From Streptomyces olivaceoviridis (GTDB taxonomy: Bacteria; Actinomycetota; Actinomycetes; Streptomycetales; Streptomycetaceae): a stretch of DNA of 47,051 bases. The notes below the pieces were generated by a model. That model did not search any database. It worked only from the letters and a program-made list of their open reading frames with translations, and was not told the DNA's origin. Positions 25,252-33,913 of the stretch are shown here, one piece after another (the stretch's first letter is position 1; every line of letters starts with the position of its first letter). The position numbers and the translations under genes are program-made. The stretch lies in assembly GCF_014650115.1 (NCBI RefSeq), contig NZ_BMUI01000043.1, positions 1 to 47,051 on the forward strand. Direction: 5' to 3'.

Positions 25252-27145
25252 CGAGGACCACGACCCGGAGCAGGGAGGGCAGCACTTCGTGCACGGCGGG
25301 GTCGTGGTCCAGCGGCACGGCCACCGGTCGCAGGCCGCGGGCCCGCAGGCAGTCCACCATGCGCTCCGGCCCGGGTGCGGACGGCCACGGAGCACCGGCC
25401 GCCGGTCCCTCCCCGGGCGGTGACCCCAACCCCGCCACGGTCGGCGGCGCGTACGCAGGCTCGCCGGTGATGACGGCCTGCCGGTCGAGCAGGGCTCGCT
25501 CCAGACCGTCCGCGACCGCGTCCGGACCGCAGGTCGCCGCCACCGCACGGCCGCCCTGCCACCAGGCCAGCACCGGCACCCTGAGCGCGCCCCCCACGTC
25601 GGCCACCCGGACCGATCCCCCGGCCGCCCGCAGCAGACCGAGGAGCGACTTCGCGCGGACGTCGAGCACGGCGGTGGCGAGGTCCAGGCCGGCGGGCTCG
25701 ACGCGCCCGTCGGCCACGTCCGCAACGGCCAGCCGGACGCAGTGCTGGGCCAGCCCGTCGGTCACCGCGTCGTCCCAGCCGAGCCGCGCCGCCACCCCGG
25801 GTCCGAGGCCCGACGCCACGGACGTGGGAACGCGCCGCGCGCACCCGTCCGCGACGTCCCAACCCCACACGGTGGCGTCCGCGTCCACGCGGCGCGGGTC
25901 GGTGAACCGTGCCGCGTACGCCGCGATTCCGCGCAAGGCGGCCGCGCGGCGGGCCCCGGCGAAACTCGTCCCGGCGCCGAACACACGCGGAGCACCGTCG
26001 TCCGTGGGCCGGACCGCTTCGGTGACGTTCAGCGGCACCTGCGTGAACTCACCTTCCTCCAGGCTGCGCAGCACCCCGAGATGAGGATCGAAGCAGCGCG
26101 CCGCACGCGCGGAGAACTCCTGCTCGCCGACCGGTCCGGCCGCCCGGAGCGCGCGGACCCGGCTGACGAACTCCTCTTCCCGCTCCGGGCGCACGGCCAG
26201 GGCGTCCGGGTGGGGCAGGAACGCGTGAGCTGAGGTGCGCAGCGTCTCCAGGTCGATACGGGTCAGCTCCGTCTCGTGGGAACCGCTGATCCCGGTGCGG
26301 GCCTTGAACGCGGCGAGTCCGAGATGACCGGCGACGACGGCAGCGGCCGGCCCGCCGAGGAAGCGGCTGGACCGGTACGGCCCCGCCGCCCCCAGCCGGG
26401 ACCAGGCCGACGCCCAACCGGGGCCGCACGGGCCCAGCCAGGCGACGTCGGCGAGGACCAGGCCCTGCACCAGGAGGGCGCCGGAGTCCCGGCAGAGCCG
26501 GTCCAGCCGCACCGCACGATCGACGCGATCACCGGCGGAGACGACGTGCAGGACGACATCGGCACGGGCCGCCGCTGCCTCCTCCTCCGGGGACCAGACG
26601 GCATGCTCCACTTCCTGGTCCGGGTCGCGGTGCAGCGCCTCGGCGGCCAGTTCCGTCAGCCGCCCCGAGTCCGTCGCCGCTTCCGTCGTCCGCACCGCCC
26701 GCAGCCGCCGCACCCCGGAGTGCAGCGCCGAGCAGACCAGCGAGACGAACACTGGGCCCGCACCCATTACGACGACCTCGCTGTCGCGGTAGGTCTCGAA
26801 CCGCCTCGGAGCGGAGTCGAGGTGGTACTCGACGAACGCGATCTCGGCCGCGTAGGTCTCCAGCTCCCGGTCGGTCAGGCCGTGCGGGAGGTCGTCGGCG
26901 GCGTCCAGGACGCATCCGGCCGCGCGCAGCCGCTCCACCAGGGCGCCCACGATCTGCCGCTTCTCCTCCGGCAGGCCCCGCACCAGGTCCTCCAACTCGG
27001 TCCGGCCGTCGAAGTGCGGGGCGAGCCGGTCGAGCCATTGATAGGCGGCCCGGCCGCGCAGGGCCACATCGGCTCCCGCCCCGAACACATGTACTCCGTT
27101 GTCGGTCGGCACGTACAGCACGTCGGACTTGAGTTTGGGACGCAT
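25244..27145 (-). CDS. Ocin-ThiF-like leader-binding cyclodehydratase partner (TbtF-like)
   Basis: ATG at 27143-27145 has GGAGG at 6 bases and gives 633 residues; an upstream GTG at 27187 lacks a site. Residues 1-85 (MRPKLKSDVLYVPTDNGVHV, then TELEDLVRGLPEEKRQIVGA) look like a RiPP recognition element of winged-helix type. SEVVVMGAGPVF (about 122-133) is a degenerate ThiF/E1 nucleotide-binding loop without catalytic Cys motifs. The rest matches the 'thiazole-containing bacteriocin maturation' (ocin_ThiF_like) family. It should bind the precursor leader and deliver it to the YcaO enzyme. It is the first gene of the operon and overlaps SagB by 8 bases. Confidence 0.85.
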   Translation of the reverse strand: MRPKLKSDVLYVPTDNGVHVFGAGADVALRGRAAYQWLDRLAPHFDGRTELEDLVRGLPEEKRQIVGALVERLRAAGCVLDAADDLPHGLTDRELETYAAEIAFVEYHLDSAPRRFETYRDSEVVVMGAGPVFVSLVCSALHSGVRRLRAVRTTEAATDSGRLTELAAEALHRDPDQEVEHAVWSPEEEAAAARADVVLHVVSAGDRVDRAVRLDRLCRDSGALLVQGLVLADVAWLGPCGPGWASAWSRLGAAGPYRSSRFLGGPAAAVVAGHLGLAAFKARTGISGSHETELTRIDLETLRTSAHAFLPHPDALAVRPEREEEFVSRVRALRAAGPVGEQEFSARAARCFDPHLGVLRSLEEGEFTQVPLNVTEAVRPTDDGAPRVFGAGTSFAGARRAAALRGIAAYAARFTDPRRVDADATVWGWDVADGCARRVPTSVASGLGPGVAARLGWDDAVTDGLAQHCVRLAVADVADGRVEPAGLDLATAVLDVRAKSLLGLLRAAGGSVRVADVGGALRVPVLAWWQGGRAVAATCGPDAVADGLERALLDRQAVITGEPAYAPPTVAGLGSPPGEGPAAGAPWPSAPGPERMVDCLRARGLRPVAVPLDHDPAVHEVLPSLLRVVVLDD

Positions 27146-27253
27146 CGCCAGCCTCCGATTCGGTGGTCTGGCGATTGTCACGGCCATCGCCCCGCCCGTC
27201 CTGACGGGACCACCGAAGAACCTGCCACAGGATCAATACCGAAGGAGCCACCC
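27146..27253. promoter_or_regulatory. Promoter region of the thiopeptide operon
   Basis: These 108 bases separate the first operon gene from a divergent start codon. An inverted repeat CCCGTC-CT-GACGGG lies at 27195-27208, a candidate operator. I cannot place -35/-10 boxes with confidence. Confidence 0.4.
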
Positions 27254-27322
27254 ATGACCCACCTCCACTCGGGCACCGTGCGGCACGGACCCGGGCGACC
27301 CCCGATCAACCGCGCGAGATGA
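27254..27322 (+). pseudogene. 5' stub of a divergent gene (22 residues)
   Basis: ATG 27254 has an excellent site (GAAGGAG). The frame, MTHLHSGTVRHGPGRPPINR, stops at TGA 27322. The stop falls in sequence that reads as a transposase fragment on the other strand, so this is probably the start of a gene cut off by an insertion. A real small peptide cannot be excluded. Confidence 0.4.
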
Positions 27323-27375
27323 CGCCGAGTGATACCCGTGAACAGCTGATGCGCCAGCACCGCTCGATCGACCAT
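27300..27375 (-). pseudogene. Transposase N-terminal fragment
   Basis: From ATG 27375 the minus strand reads MVDRAVLAHQLFTGITRRHL, then ARLI. This fits the N-terminus of a Streptomyces helix-turn-helix/DDE_4-type transposase (AxxHxLFTGIxxxHLxxLIEEL). Nothing further of that protein follows; the frame runs into the operon promoter. The remaining 250 bases to 27627 hold no recognised gene. Confidence 0.45.
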
Positions 27376-27627
27376 GAACGCCACAGCCGGATCATGCCAG
27401 CTGCCAGACACGCCTCACCCGCTATCCCGCACCAACTCGTAAATGACCGGGGCCAGGCCGCTGTCCTCGCCCGCGAACGCACTGCTGGCACAAGGTCTCG
27501 GTCCGCTCCGGGAGGTCATTCGTCGCCGTTCACGCCCACCGGGCAGTTGTCCCGGAGAAGGCGTCCCGGGGAACATCGCCGGGACGCGCATCAGTGTCGC
27601 TTCGAGCGAACGAGATGACGACCGAGC

Positions 27628-28749
27628 ATGATCAGCATGGAACACGCCACTCCCCCAGTCGTGGAGCAGTCGGTACTCGAGGACCTGCGCGCACGCCTGC
27701 GCAGCTACCGCCGAGTCGATGTCCCCGCCGGGTTCGGATGGGCGCGCGGTGTCGACGGCGTCCGCCTCGCGGACCTGATCGCCCATTGGGCCCGCTCCTA
27801 CGACTGGCGCACGCACGAAGCCCGGATCCGTAACCTGCCCTGGGCCCTGGCCGGCCTGGCCGACACACCTGTGCGGGCGGTCCATCTGCGAGCCGCGCGC
27901 ACCGACGCGGTGGCGGTGGTGCTCCTCCACGGCTGGCCCGACTCCGTCCTACGGTTCGAGAAAGTCTGGCCCCTGCTGTCCGACCTCCACGTGATCGTCC
28001 CGGCCCTGCCAGGCTTTCCGTTCGCCGCGCCCGTCGCCCCCCGGGGCATGTCGTCCGGGGCCATGGCCGCGGCGATCGCGAACGCGATGACCGAGCTCGG
28101 CTACGAACGGTACGTCGTGTCCGCGGGCGATGTGGGCTGTGACGTCGCCGAGGCGCTGGCAGCTGCTCGCCCCGACCGCGTGGCTGCCCTGCACCTGACC
28201 GATGTGTCGCAGTACCGCTTCCTGGTGGACCCGCCACAGGACCTGTCCGACGCGGAGCGGGCGTACACCCGGCGCGGTCATCACTGGCAAGCCACCGAGG
28301 GTGGCTACATGCACGAACAGGCCACCAAGCCGCACACGTTGGCAGTGGCGCTCGGTGACTCGCCCGCGGGCTTGGCGGCCTGGATCCTGGAGAAACTACG
28401 GGCGTGGACCGACTGCGGCGGTGATGTGGAAACGGTGTTCAACCGCGACGAGTTGCTCACCTGGATCACCGCGTACTGGGTCAGCGGCGCCATCGGCACC
28501 TCCTTCACCCCCTACGCCGAGAGCGCGGCGAAACCGAGCGGACGCATCGACGTCCCCACGGCGTTCACGATCTTCCCGAAGGACCTCGTCAACGCGCCCC
28601 GCGAGTTCGCGGCACGCTTCTTCGACGTCCGCTCGTGGACCGAGGAAGCGGCCGGCGGTCACTTCGCGGCCTGGGAACGCCCGTCGGAGTACGCCACCGG
28701 CATCCGCACGGCAGTTGACCTGGCGAAGCAGAGGTTCGCGGCCCTGTGA
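27628..28749 (+). CDS. Epoxide hydrolase family protein (EHN + alpha/beta hydrolase)
   Basis: ATG 27628 gives 373 residues; no clear ribosome binding site is visible. The N-terminal EHN segment (about 1-90: LEDLRARLRSYRRVDVPAGF, DLIAHWARSYDWRTHEARI) is typical of microsomal-type epoxide hydrolases. Catalytic features are HGWP at 101-104 (oxyanion hole), GDVG with likely nucleophile Asp168, and His345 in GGHFAAWERP. In canonical members the nucleophile motif is GGDWG; here it is AGDVG, so the Trp is replaced. It hydrolyses epoxides to diols in this family. It is not needed for the known cyclothiazomycin framework, and transposon debris separates it from that operon, so I treat it as unrelated. 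Confidence 0.85.
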   Translation: MISMEHATPPVVEQSVLEDLRARLRSYRRVDVPAGFGWARGVDGVRLADLIAHWARSYDWRTHEARIRNLPWALAGLADTPVRAVHLRAARTDAVAVVLLHGWPDSVLRFEKVWPLLSDLHVIVPALPGFPFAAPVAPRGMSSGAMAAAIANAMTELGYERYVVSAGDVGCDVAEALAAARPDRVAALHLTDVSQYRFLVDPPQDLSDAERAYTRRGHHWQATEGGYMHEQATKPHTLAVALGDSPAGLAAWILEKLRAWTDCGGDVETVFNRDELLTWITAYWVSGAIGTSFTPYAESAAKPSGRIDVPTAFTIFPKDLVNAPREFAARFFDVRSWTEEAAGGHFAAWERPSEYATGIRTAVDLAKQRFAAL

Positions 28750-28876
28750 ACGTCAGGGCCTGCGTGCCGGCCGCACCCGCAAGCCGGCCACCGGCCAGAA
28801 AGGTCGCCGTCCGACATGGGGATCAACTCACCGACCCGTCCGCAGCCCCTCGACACCGCACGCCTGGGGAGGGCGG

Positions 28877-29790
28877 ATGGGGTTCACCGCGGTCCACGCC
28901 GACTGGGGGCGGCTGGATGCGTCACTGGACGATCTCGGGTGCGGCTGTGCCTGGGAGGACGTTCACCGGATCGAGGGGCTGCATCTGGCATGCCCGGAGT
29001 GTGAGGGCCAGGTGTTCGCTCGGGTCTGCTCACGCCACGCCCGGCACTTCTACCACCAACAGCGGCCGGGCGAGTGCGAGCCGGCGAACGAGTCCGCGGA
29101 ACACCACCTGCTGGAGCTGGAGCTGGCCACCGCCGCCCGGACGGCGGGGTGGAGGACAGAGCTCGAGGTCGCCGGCGAGACGAGGAACTGGCGTGCCGAT
29201 GTGCTGGTCCTCGATGAGCAGGGCCATGCGTTCATGGCCTTGGAAGCGCAGCTGTCGCCGATGACGCCCAACGAGGTGCGAATGCGTACGGACCGCTATG
29301 GCCACGACGGTGTGGCGGTGTGCTGGATAGGGCTGCACGGGCGGCCGTGCCAACGGGCCGTGTCCTCGCTGCGGTGGACCACCCGAACAGCCGCGGGCCA
29401 GCTGGTGCGGCACGGCCTGGCGCGCTACACCTGGGCCTGCGCACGCTGGCCGCGAAGGCCGGCTGGAGCCACATCACCTGCCCGCTCGTGGATGCGATCC
29501 GATGGACACTCGAAGGGCGTGTGCACCTCCATACCGGGCCGGGCGGAACGGTGTGCTGGACGGCCCCTGCGTACATGGAACTGGCGGCCGCCCGCGCTCG
29601 GCTGGAGGCGACACTGATGCCGCCGCGCGTGCCAGGCCGCCGAGCAGGCCCGCCGGTCTGCCGCCGCGCATGCCGCTGCCTGCGAACGGCGTCTACAGCA
29701 GGCCCCACCCGGGCCGTGAGTGCAAGCTCGCTGGTGTGGTGTGCCCCGACCCTCAGGCACTCGCCCGGTGGCCGGCGGAACTGACGACCC
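28877..29790 (+). pseudogene. CoiA-like nuclease, frameshifted
   Basis: ATG 28877 has GGGAGGG upstream. The first frame reads MGFTAVHADWGRLDASLDDL, a zinc-type CPEC...CSRHARHFYH segment, then TRNWRADVLVLDEQGHAFMA and LEAQLSPMTPNEVRMRTDRY. Asp and the E-x-Q of these stretches fit a PD-(D/E)xK-type nuclease core as in CoiA-like proteins. Near 29445 the coding signal jumps frame (LRTLAAKAGWSHITCPLVDA, RVHLHTGPGGTVCWTAPAYM, ELAAARARLEA). Further jumps follow (QAAEQARRSAAAHAAACERR; WPAELTTLVPSQTWLARIQA). So the gene is decayed after about 190 codons; the first frame ends at 29617. Its role is unknown; it resembles a cargo gene of an integrative element. Confidence 0.6.
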
Positions 29791-30004
29791 TGGTGCCCAG
29801 CCAGACCTGGCTGGCCCGCATCCAGGCCGCAGCACGCACCCCGCTGAGAGTCGTGGTGCTGAACCCGACGACCAAGCGCTGCACCTTCCTGCGCATCAAC
29901 GCCCAGCCCCGGATCCCACCGCAGCACCTTCCGGCAGCGAGTGAGCGTTCGACGGCGGGCCCAGCGGGCAATACACGCTCCGGTAGCGAGTGCCACAGCA
30001 GGCG

Positions 30005-30519
30005 CCGGAAACCTCAGGCTTGCCGGCGCATCGCTGACCTGGCCCACCCGGCACGTGGCCGGACGCCTGGCCACCGTCATCGACCTCGCCTCACGCCGTC
30101 TTACCGGCTGGGCGATCGCGGACCACATGCGCACCGGTCTCGTCACCGACGCACTGGCCGCCGCCGAACGGACCCGCGGCAGCCTCGCCGGAGCGGTCAT
30201 GCACACCGACCACGGAGCCCAGTACACCAGCCGGGCCTTCGCCGACGCCTGCCGGCAAGCCGGCGTCCGCCAGTCCATGAGCGCGATCGGCAGCTCGGCG
30301 GACAACGCGCTCGCCGAGTCCTTCAACGCAACGTTCAAACGCGAGACACTTCAGGGCCGCAAGCACTGGTCCAGTGAACGCGAGGCCCGCCTCGACGCGT
30401 TCCACTGGCTCAACCGCTACAACACCCGACGCCGTCACTCCAGCCTCGGACAACGCAGCCCGATCGCCCACGAGACAGCGTCCAAAACAACATCAACTAC
30501 GCTGACACCAGCCGCATAA
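30005..30519 (+). pseudogene. IS3-family transposase OrfB, 5'-truncated
   Basis: The frame reads RLATVIDLASRRLTGWAIAD, then HTDHGAQYTSRAFADACRQA and DNALAESFNATFKRETLQGR, NRYNTRRRHSSLGQRSPIA. These are the integrase-core Asp, Asp and Glu motifs of IS3 OrfB, ending at TAA 30519. The N-terminal half and OrfA are absent. Sequence just after the stop (GTGTCCAGGATTCGGGGTCA) looks like the right terminal repeat of such elements. The element cannot move by itself. Confidence 0.75.
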
Positions 30520-30622
30520 CCCGTGTCCAGGATTCGGGGTCAAGGCCCCCCTGTTCGGCTGAACAAGCCTGCCGTCGACAGGCGGATGGCCTCCGAGTCT
30601 CGGGCGTGATGCCGTTTCGGGG

Positions 30623-30885
30623 TTACGGGGTGCCGGCTTGCTCGGTCGCGCGGGTCCAGGTGTTCATGATGATGAAGGTCTTGGTGCCCTCCACCTTGCC
30701 GGTCCGGCGTACAGCGTTGATCACCTGCTGAAGATGGTTCACGTCCCGGACCCGGAGCTTGAGCAGGGCGTCGGAGGTGCCGGCGATGCTGTGGCTCTCA
30801 TCGATCTCCGGGATGCTCTCGGAGATGCCCTGGATCTCGTCGCTGTCGGTCGCGCCGAGCAGGCGGATCTCGGGCCCGGTAGCGG
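30623..30885 (-). pseudogene. Lrp/AsnC-family regulator C-terminal fragment
   Basis: A minus-strand frame ending at TAA 30623-30625 reads PEIRLLGATDSDEIQGISES, then HSIAGTSDALLKLRVRDVNH and LQQVINAVRRTGKVEGTKTF, IIMNTWTR. This is the RAM/AsnC ligand-binding domain with the typical TKT-x-I-x-M-x-TW end. The helix-turn-helix part is missing; the fragment starts at the junction with the truncated acetoacetyl-CoA synthetase near 30880. Confidence 0.7.
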
Positions 30886-32315
30886 GAACCGTCGGCGTCG
30901 CCCCAGAAGCCGACGGGCATGGACGGCATGGGCTCGGTGATCACCAGCTCGCCGACGACCCGCCGGCCCTCGCTGTCGTAGGCGTACGCGGCGACCCCGA
31001 GGCAGGGGCCGGAGATCTCTCCGGCGCGGACGGTCTGGAGCGGGCCGCCCTGGAGGATGCCGGTGCAGACGTCGGTACCGCCGCAGCCGACGTTCAGGAG
31101 GACCTGGTCCCCGAACTGCTCGGCCACCCAGCGGAAACCGTCGGCGGCGAGCGGGCTGCCCGCCGAGCCGAGCTGCCGCAGCCGCGACAGGTCGAACTCC
31201 TCTCGGGGCCGGATTCCGGCCTTGCGACAGGCCATGAGGTAGCCGGGGCTCACGCCCATCAGCGTCGCCCCCGTCTCCTCCGCGATCCGCCACTGCTCCC
31301 GCAGGTCGGGGTGGACCGGATTGCCGTCGATCATGACGATCGAGGCGCGGACGAGCAGTGCCGAGACCAGGCTGTTCCACAACATCCAGGCGGTCGTGCT
31401 GAACCAGAGCATCCGGTCGCCCGGCTTCAGGTCCCAGCTCAGCGCGTGGTTCTTCAGGTGCTCCAGGAGGATCCCGCCGTGCCGGTGGACGATCGCCTTG
31501 GGGACGCCGGTGGTGCCGGAGGAGAAGAGCACGAACAGCGGATGGTCGAACGGCACGGGTTCGAAGGACAGTTCGGCCCGTTCGGCCAACAGCTTCGTCC
31601 AGCCCAGCGCGTCGGGGAGGGCGTTCGGTCCGTACGGGACGTGGACGACCCTCTCCACGGTGGGCAGCCGGGAGACGATCTCCGCCACCTCGGTGCGGCG
31701 GTCGACGTCGCGGTCCCCGTAGCGGTAGCCGGCGACGGTCAGCAGCACCTTCGGTTCGAGCTGGGCGAACCGGTCGACCACGCTGCGCGGGCCGAACTCC
31801 GGCGCGCAGGCCGCCCAGATCGCGCCGATGCTCGCGGTGGCGAGGAAGGCCACCAACGTCTCCGGGATGTTCGGCAGGTAGGCGACGACCCGGTCGCCCC
31901 TGCCAACGCCGAGGCGGAGCAGCCCGGTGCGCGCCCGGGCGACCTGGTCGCGGAGTTCCCCGAAGGTCAGCTCGACCGGTGCGCGGGTCTGGGAGCGGGC
32001 GACCAGCGCGACTGCGTCGAGGTCCTCGTCACGGCCGAGCGCGTGCTCGGCGTAGTTGAGGGTCGCGCCGGCGAACCACTCGGCGTCCGGCATGGACCGG
32101 CGGCGCAGCACGGCCGTGGGCGGGGTGTGCGGGCGGACGTCGAAGAAGGCCCAGATCGAGGACCAGAAGCCGTCCAGATCGGTGACGGACCACTGCCACA
32201 GGCTGTCGTAGTCCGGGAAGCTCAGCTGTCGCTCCGACTCCAGCCAGCGGAGGTAGCGGCCGATCTCCGACTCGTCCCTGACCGTCGGGCCGGGGGTGCT
32301 GAGGATCTCGCTCAT
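30798..32315 (-). CDS. Acetoacetyl-CoA synthetase, 3'-truncated
   Basis: ATG at 32313-32315 overlaps the stop of the enoyl-CoA hydratase gene as ATGA. The frame encodes 505 residues, of which about 478 are native. Motifs: acetoacetate-CoA ligase N-terminus (RYLRWLESERQLSFPDYDSL, FAGATLNYAEHALG), ATP-binding loop FVLFSSGTTGVPKAIVHRHG, and LLNVGCGGTDVCTGILQGGP. Family members are about 650 residues long and continue after DGSRYR with the C-terminal lid domain. Here DADGSRY is followed by a foreign Arg/Pro-rich tail read from the Lrp remnant. The lid with the catalytic Lys is lost, so the adenylate-forming reaction is probably impaired. Confidence 0.85.
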   Translation of the reverse strand: MSEILSTPGPTVRDESEIGRYLRWLESERQLSFPDYDSLWQWSVTDLDGFWSSIWAFFDVRPHTPPTAVLRRRSMPDAEWFAGATLNYAEHALGRDEDLDAVALVARSQTRAPVELTFGELRDQVARARTGLLRLGVGRGDRVVAYLPNIPETLVAFLATASIGAIWAACAPEFGPRSVVDRFAQLEPKVLLTVAGYRYGDRDVDRRTEVAEIVSRLPTVERVVHVPYGPNALPDALGWTKLLAERAELSFEPVPFDHPLFVLFSSGTTGVPKAIVHRHGGILLEHLKNHALSWDLKPGDRMLWFSTTAWMLWNSLVSALLVRASIVMIDGNPVHPDLREQWRIAEETGATLMGVSPGYLMACRKAGIRPREEFDLSRLRQLGSAGSPLAADGFRWVAEQFGDQVLLNVGCGGTDVCTGILQGGPLQTVRAGEISGPCLGVAAYAYDSEGRRVVGELVITEPMPSMPVGFWGDADGSRYRARDPPARRDRQRRDPGHLREHPGDR

Positions 32316-33121
32316 CGGTCGTCCTTTCCGTGCGAGCCGTGTCCGGCCGTGACCTTCGTCGCGCGTCCGGCCAGGAACGCCCGTATCCGCTCCTGGGCGT
32401 CGTGGCTGCCGGCGGCGACGGCCGACATGAGGGATTCGAGCAGCAGGCCGCCGGCGGGCGATGCCTCGGCGATCCGGGGGAGTGCCTGGAGGACGGCGAA
32501 GTTGGTCAGCGGCGCGTTGGCCGCGATCCGCTCCGCGAGTTCGAGGGCCCTGGCGCGCGCCCCGCCCTCCTCGGTCAGGTACTGCGAGAGGCCGGCGGCG
32601 TGGCCCTCGGCGGCGCCCAGGACGCGGCCGGTGAGCATCATGTCCGCCATCCGGTGTGCGCCGATCAGCCGGGGGACCCGGACCGAGCCGCCACCGCCGA
32701 CGAAGAGTCCGCGCTGTCCTTCGGGCAGCGCGTAGAAGGTGGACGGCTCGGCCACGCGGATGTGTGCGCAGGCCGCGAGCTCCAGACCGCCGCCGATCAC
32801 CGCGCCCCTGAGCGCGGCCACCACGGGGACGCGCCCGGCCTCGATGGTGCCGAAGACGCGGTGCCACATGAGCGAGTGCTCCAGTGCTTCCTCGGTGGAG
32901 CGCTCGGTCAGCTCGCCGAGGTCGAGCCCGGCCGAGAAGTGATCACCCTCGGCGTCCAGGACGATGGCGCGGACGTCCGCGCCCGGCTTCCGGAAGAACT
33001 CCTCGAAACTCAGCACGGTGGCGTCGTCGAGGGCATTGCGCTTGGTCGGGCGACGGAGCGTCAGAATTGCCACGCCGTCGCGGTGTTCGATGGAAAGCGA
33101 CCTCAAGGGAAGGCTCGTCAA
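32312..33121 (-). CDS. Enoyl-CoA hydratase/isomerase family protein
   Basis: TTG 33121 gives 269 residues (LTSLPLRSLSIEHRDGVAIL). The crotonase fold is clear: LTLRRPTKRNALDDATVL, oxyanion-hole segments GDHFSAGLDLGEL and LRGAVIGGGLELAACAHIRV, and PEGQRGLFVGGGGSVRVPRL. The usual catalytic Glu of the second motif appears replaced within PEGQRGLFVGG, so dehydratase, isomerase or other crotonase activity cannot be assigned. It overlaps the acetoacetyl-CoA synthetase gene by 4 bases, indicating a fatty-acid or ketone-body catabolic operon. The start is uncertain because no ribosome binding site is visible. Confidence 0.82.
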   Translation of the reverse strand: MTSLPLRSLSIEHRDGVAILTLRRPTKRNALDDATVLSFEEFFRKPGADVRAIVLDAEGDHFSAGLDLGELTERSTEEALEHSLMWHRVFGTIEAGRVPVVAALRGAVIGGGLELAACAHIRVAEPSTFYALPEGQRGLFVGGGGSVRVPRLIGAHRMADMMLTGRVLGAAEGHAAGLSQYLTEEGGARARALELAERIAANAPLTNFAVLQALPRIAEASPAGGLLLESLMSAVAAGSHDAQERIRAFLAGRATKVTAGHGSHGKDDR

Positions 33122-33169
33122 CTATCGGGAATCTGTACTACGTCAATTGCGTTGTCCTACGCTGCGGGG
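33122..33169. promoter_or_regulatory. Divergent promoter region TetR / enoyl-CoA hydratase
   Basis: Only 48 bases, relatively AT-rich, separate the two divergent starts. They contain CAATTG flanked by ACGT and CGTT (about 33139-33154), a plausible operator centre for the adjacent TetR protein, but not a clean palindrome. Confidence 0.4.
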
Positions 33170-33874
33170 ATGAACGAACGCGTAGTGCCCGAGCCCCAGC
33201 GGCGCCGTCGGCGGCCGACCAAGCAGGGAGTGGTGCTCTCCCGCGAACTGATCGTCGACACGGCGCTGCGGCTGGTCGGGCAGCAGGGTGCGGAGGCGCT
33301 CACCGTCCGCCGGCTCGGCACCGCGCTGGGTGCCGATCCCAGCGCGGTCTATCGCTACTTCCACAGCACCGACGATCTGCTGCTCGCCATCGCCGAGGAA
33401 CTGATCGCCCGCGCCCAGGACGGCTGGCAGGCCACCGGCAACTGGCGGGCCGACCTGCGGGAGATCGGCCTGCGGATCCACGCCGGCTACCGGGCTCACC
33501 CGCAGGCCGCGCTGCTCGCCGCCCACCGCACCACCGGGCGCACCCACGAGATCGCCGCCGTCGAGGCGATCCTCGGCATCCTGCGCACCGCGGGGTTCCC
33601 CGACCGGGAGGCGGTGCGGATCTACCACGCGTTCGTCGACCAGAGCCTCGGATTCGCGGTGCTGGACGCCGCCGCGCTCGCCCTGCCGGCCGCGGCGCAG
33701 TCGGCGGACCAACGGGTCTGGCACGCCTCCTACGCCAGGCTTGACGCCGGGACCCACCCGCACATCGCCGCCACCGCGCACCTGCTCGCCGCCGACATGG
33801 GACGCAGCGCCTACCAGTTCGCGCTGGACCTGCTGCTGGACGCCGCCGAGGCCCGGCTGGCGGCGGCGCGCTGA
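33170..33874 (+). CDS. TetR-family transcriptional regulator
   Basis: ATG 33170 gives 234 residues. A basic N-terminal arm (PQRRRRRPTKQG) precedes the TetR helix-turn-helix (about residues 22-68: SRELIVDTALRLVGQQGAEA, VRRLGTALGADPSAVYRYFH). The C-terminal part resembles the TetR_C 'VbrR/Sde12'-type ligand domain (GLRIHAGYRAHPQAALLAAH). It is divergent from the enoyl-CoA hydratase/acetoacetyl-CoA synthetase pair and probably represses it; an acyl-CoA or related ligand is a guess. The open frame upstream of 33170 lies on the antisense strand of the hydratase gene and is not coding. Confidence 0.87.
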   Translation: MNERVVPEPQRRRRRPTKQGVVLSRELIVDTALRLVGQQGAEALTVRRLGTALGADPSAVYRYFHSTDDLLLAIAEELIARAQDGWQATGNWRADLREIGLRIHAGYRAHPQAALLAAHRTTGRTHEIAAVEAILGILRTAGFPDREAVRIYHAFVDQSLGFAVLDAAALALPAAAQSADQRVWHASYARLDAGTHPHIAATAHLLAADMGRSAYQFALDLLLDAAEARLAAAR

Positions 33875-33913
33875 GCGGTGCGCGCCACCGCCGGCTCGGG
33901 GCCGCGGGTGGGA

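Noticed and set aside
27628..28749. Epoxide hydrolase as a thiopeptide tailoring enzyme
   Set aside because: No epoxide is expected in the cyclothiazomycin framework, the gene is on the other strand and transposon debris separates it from the operon.
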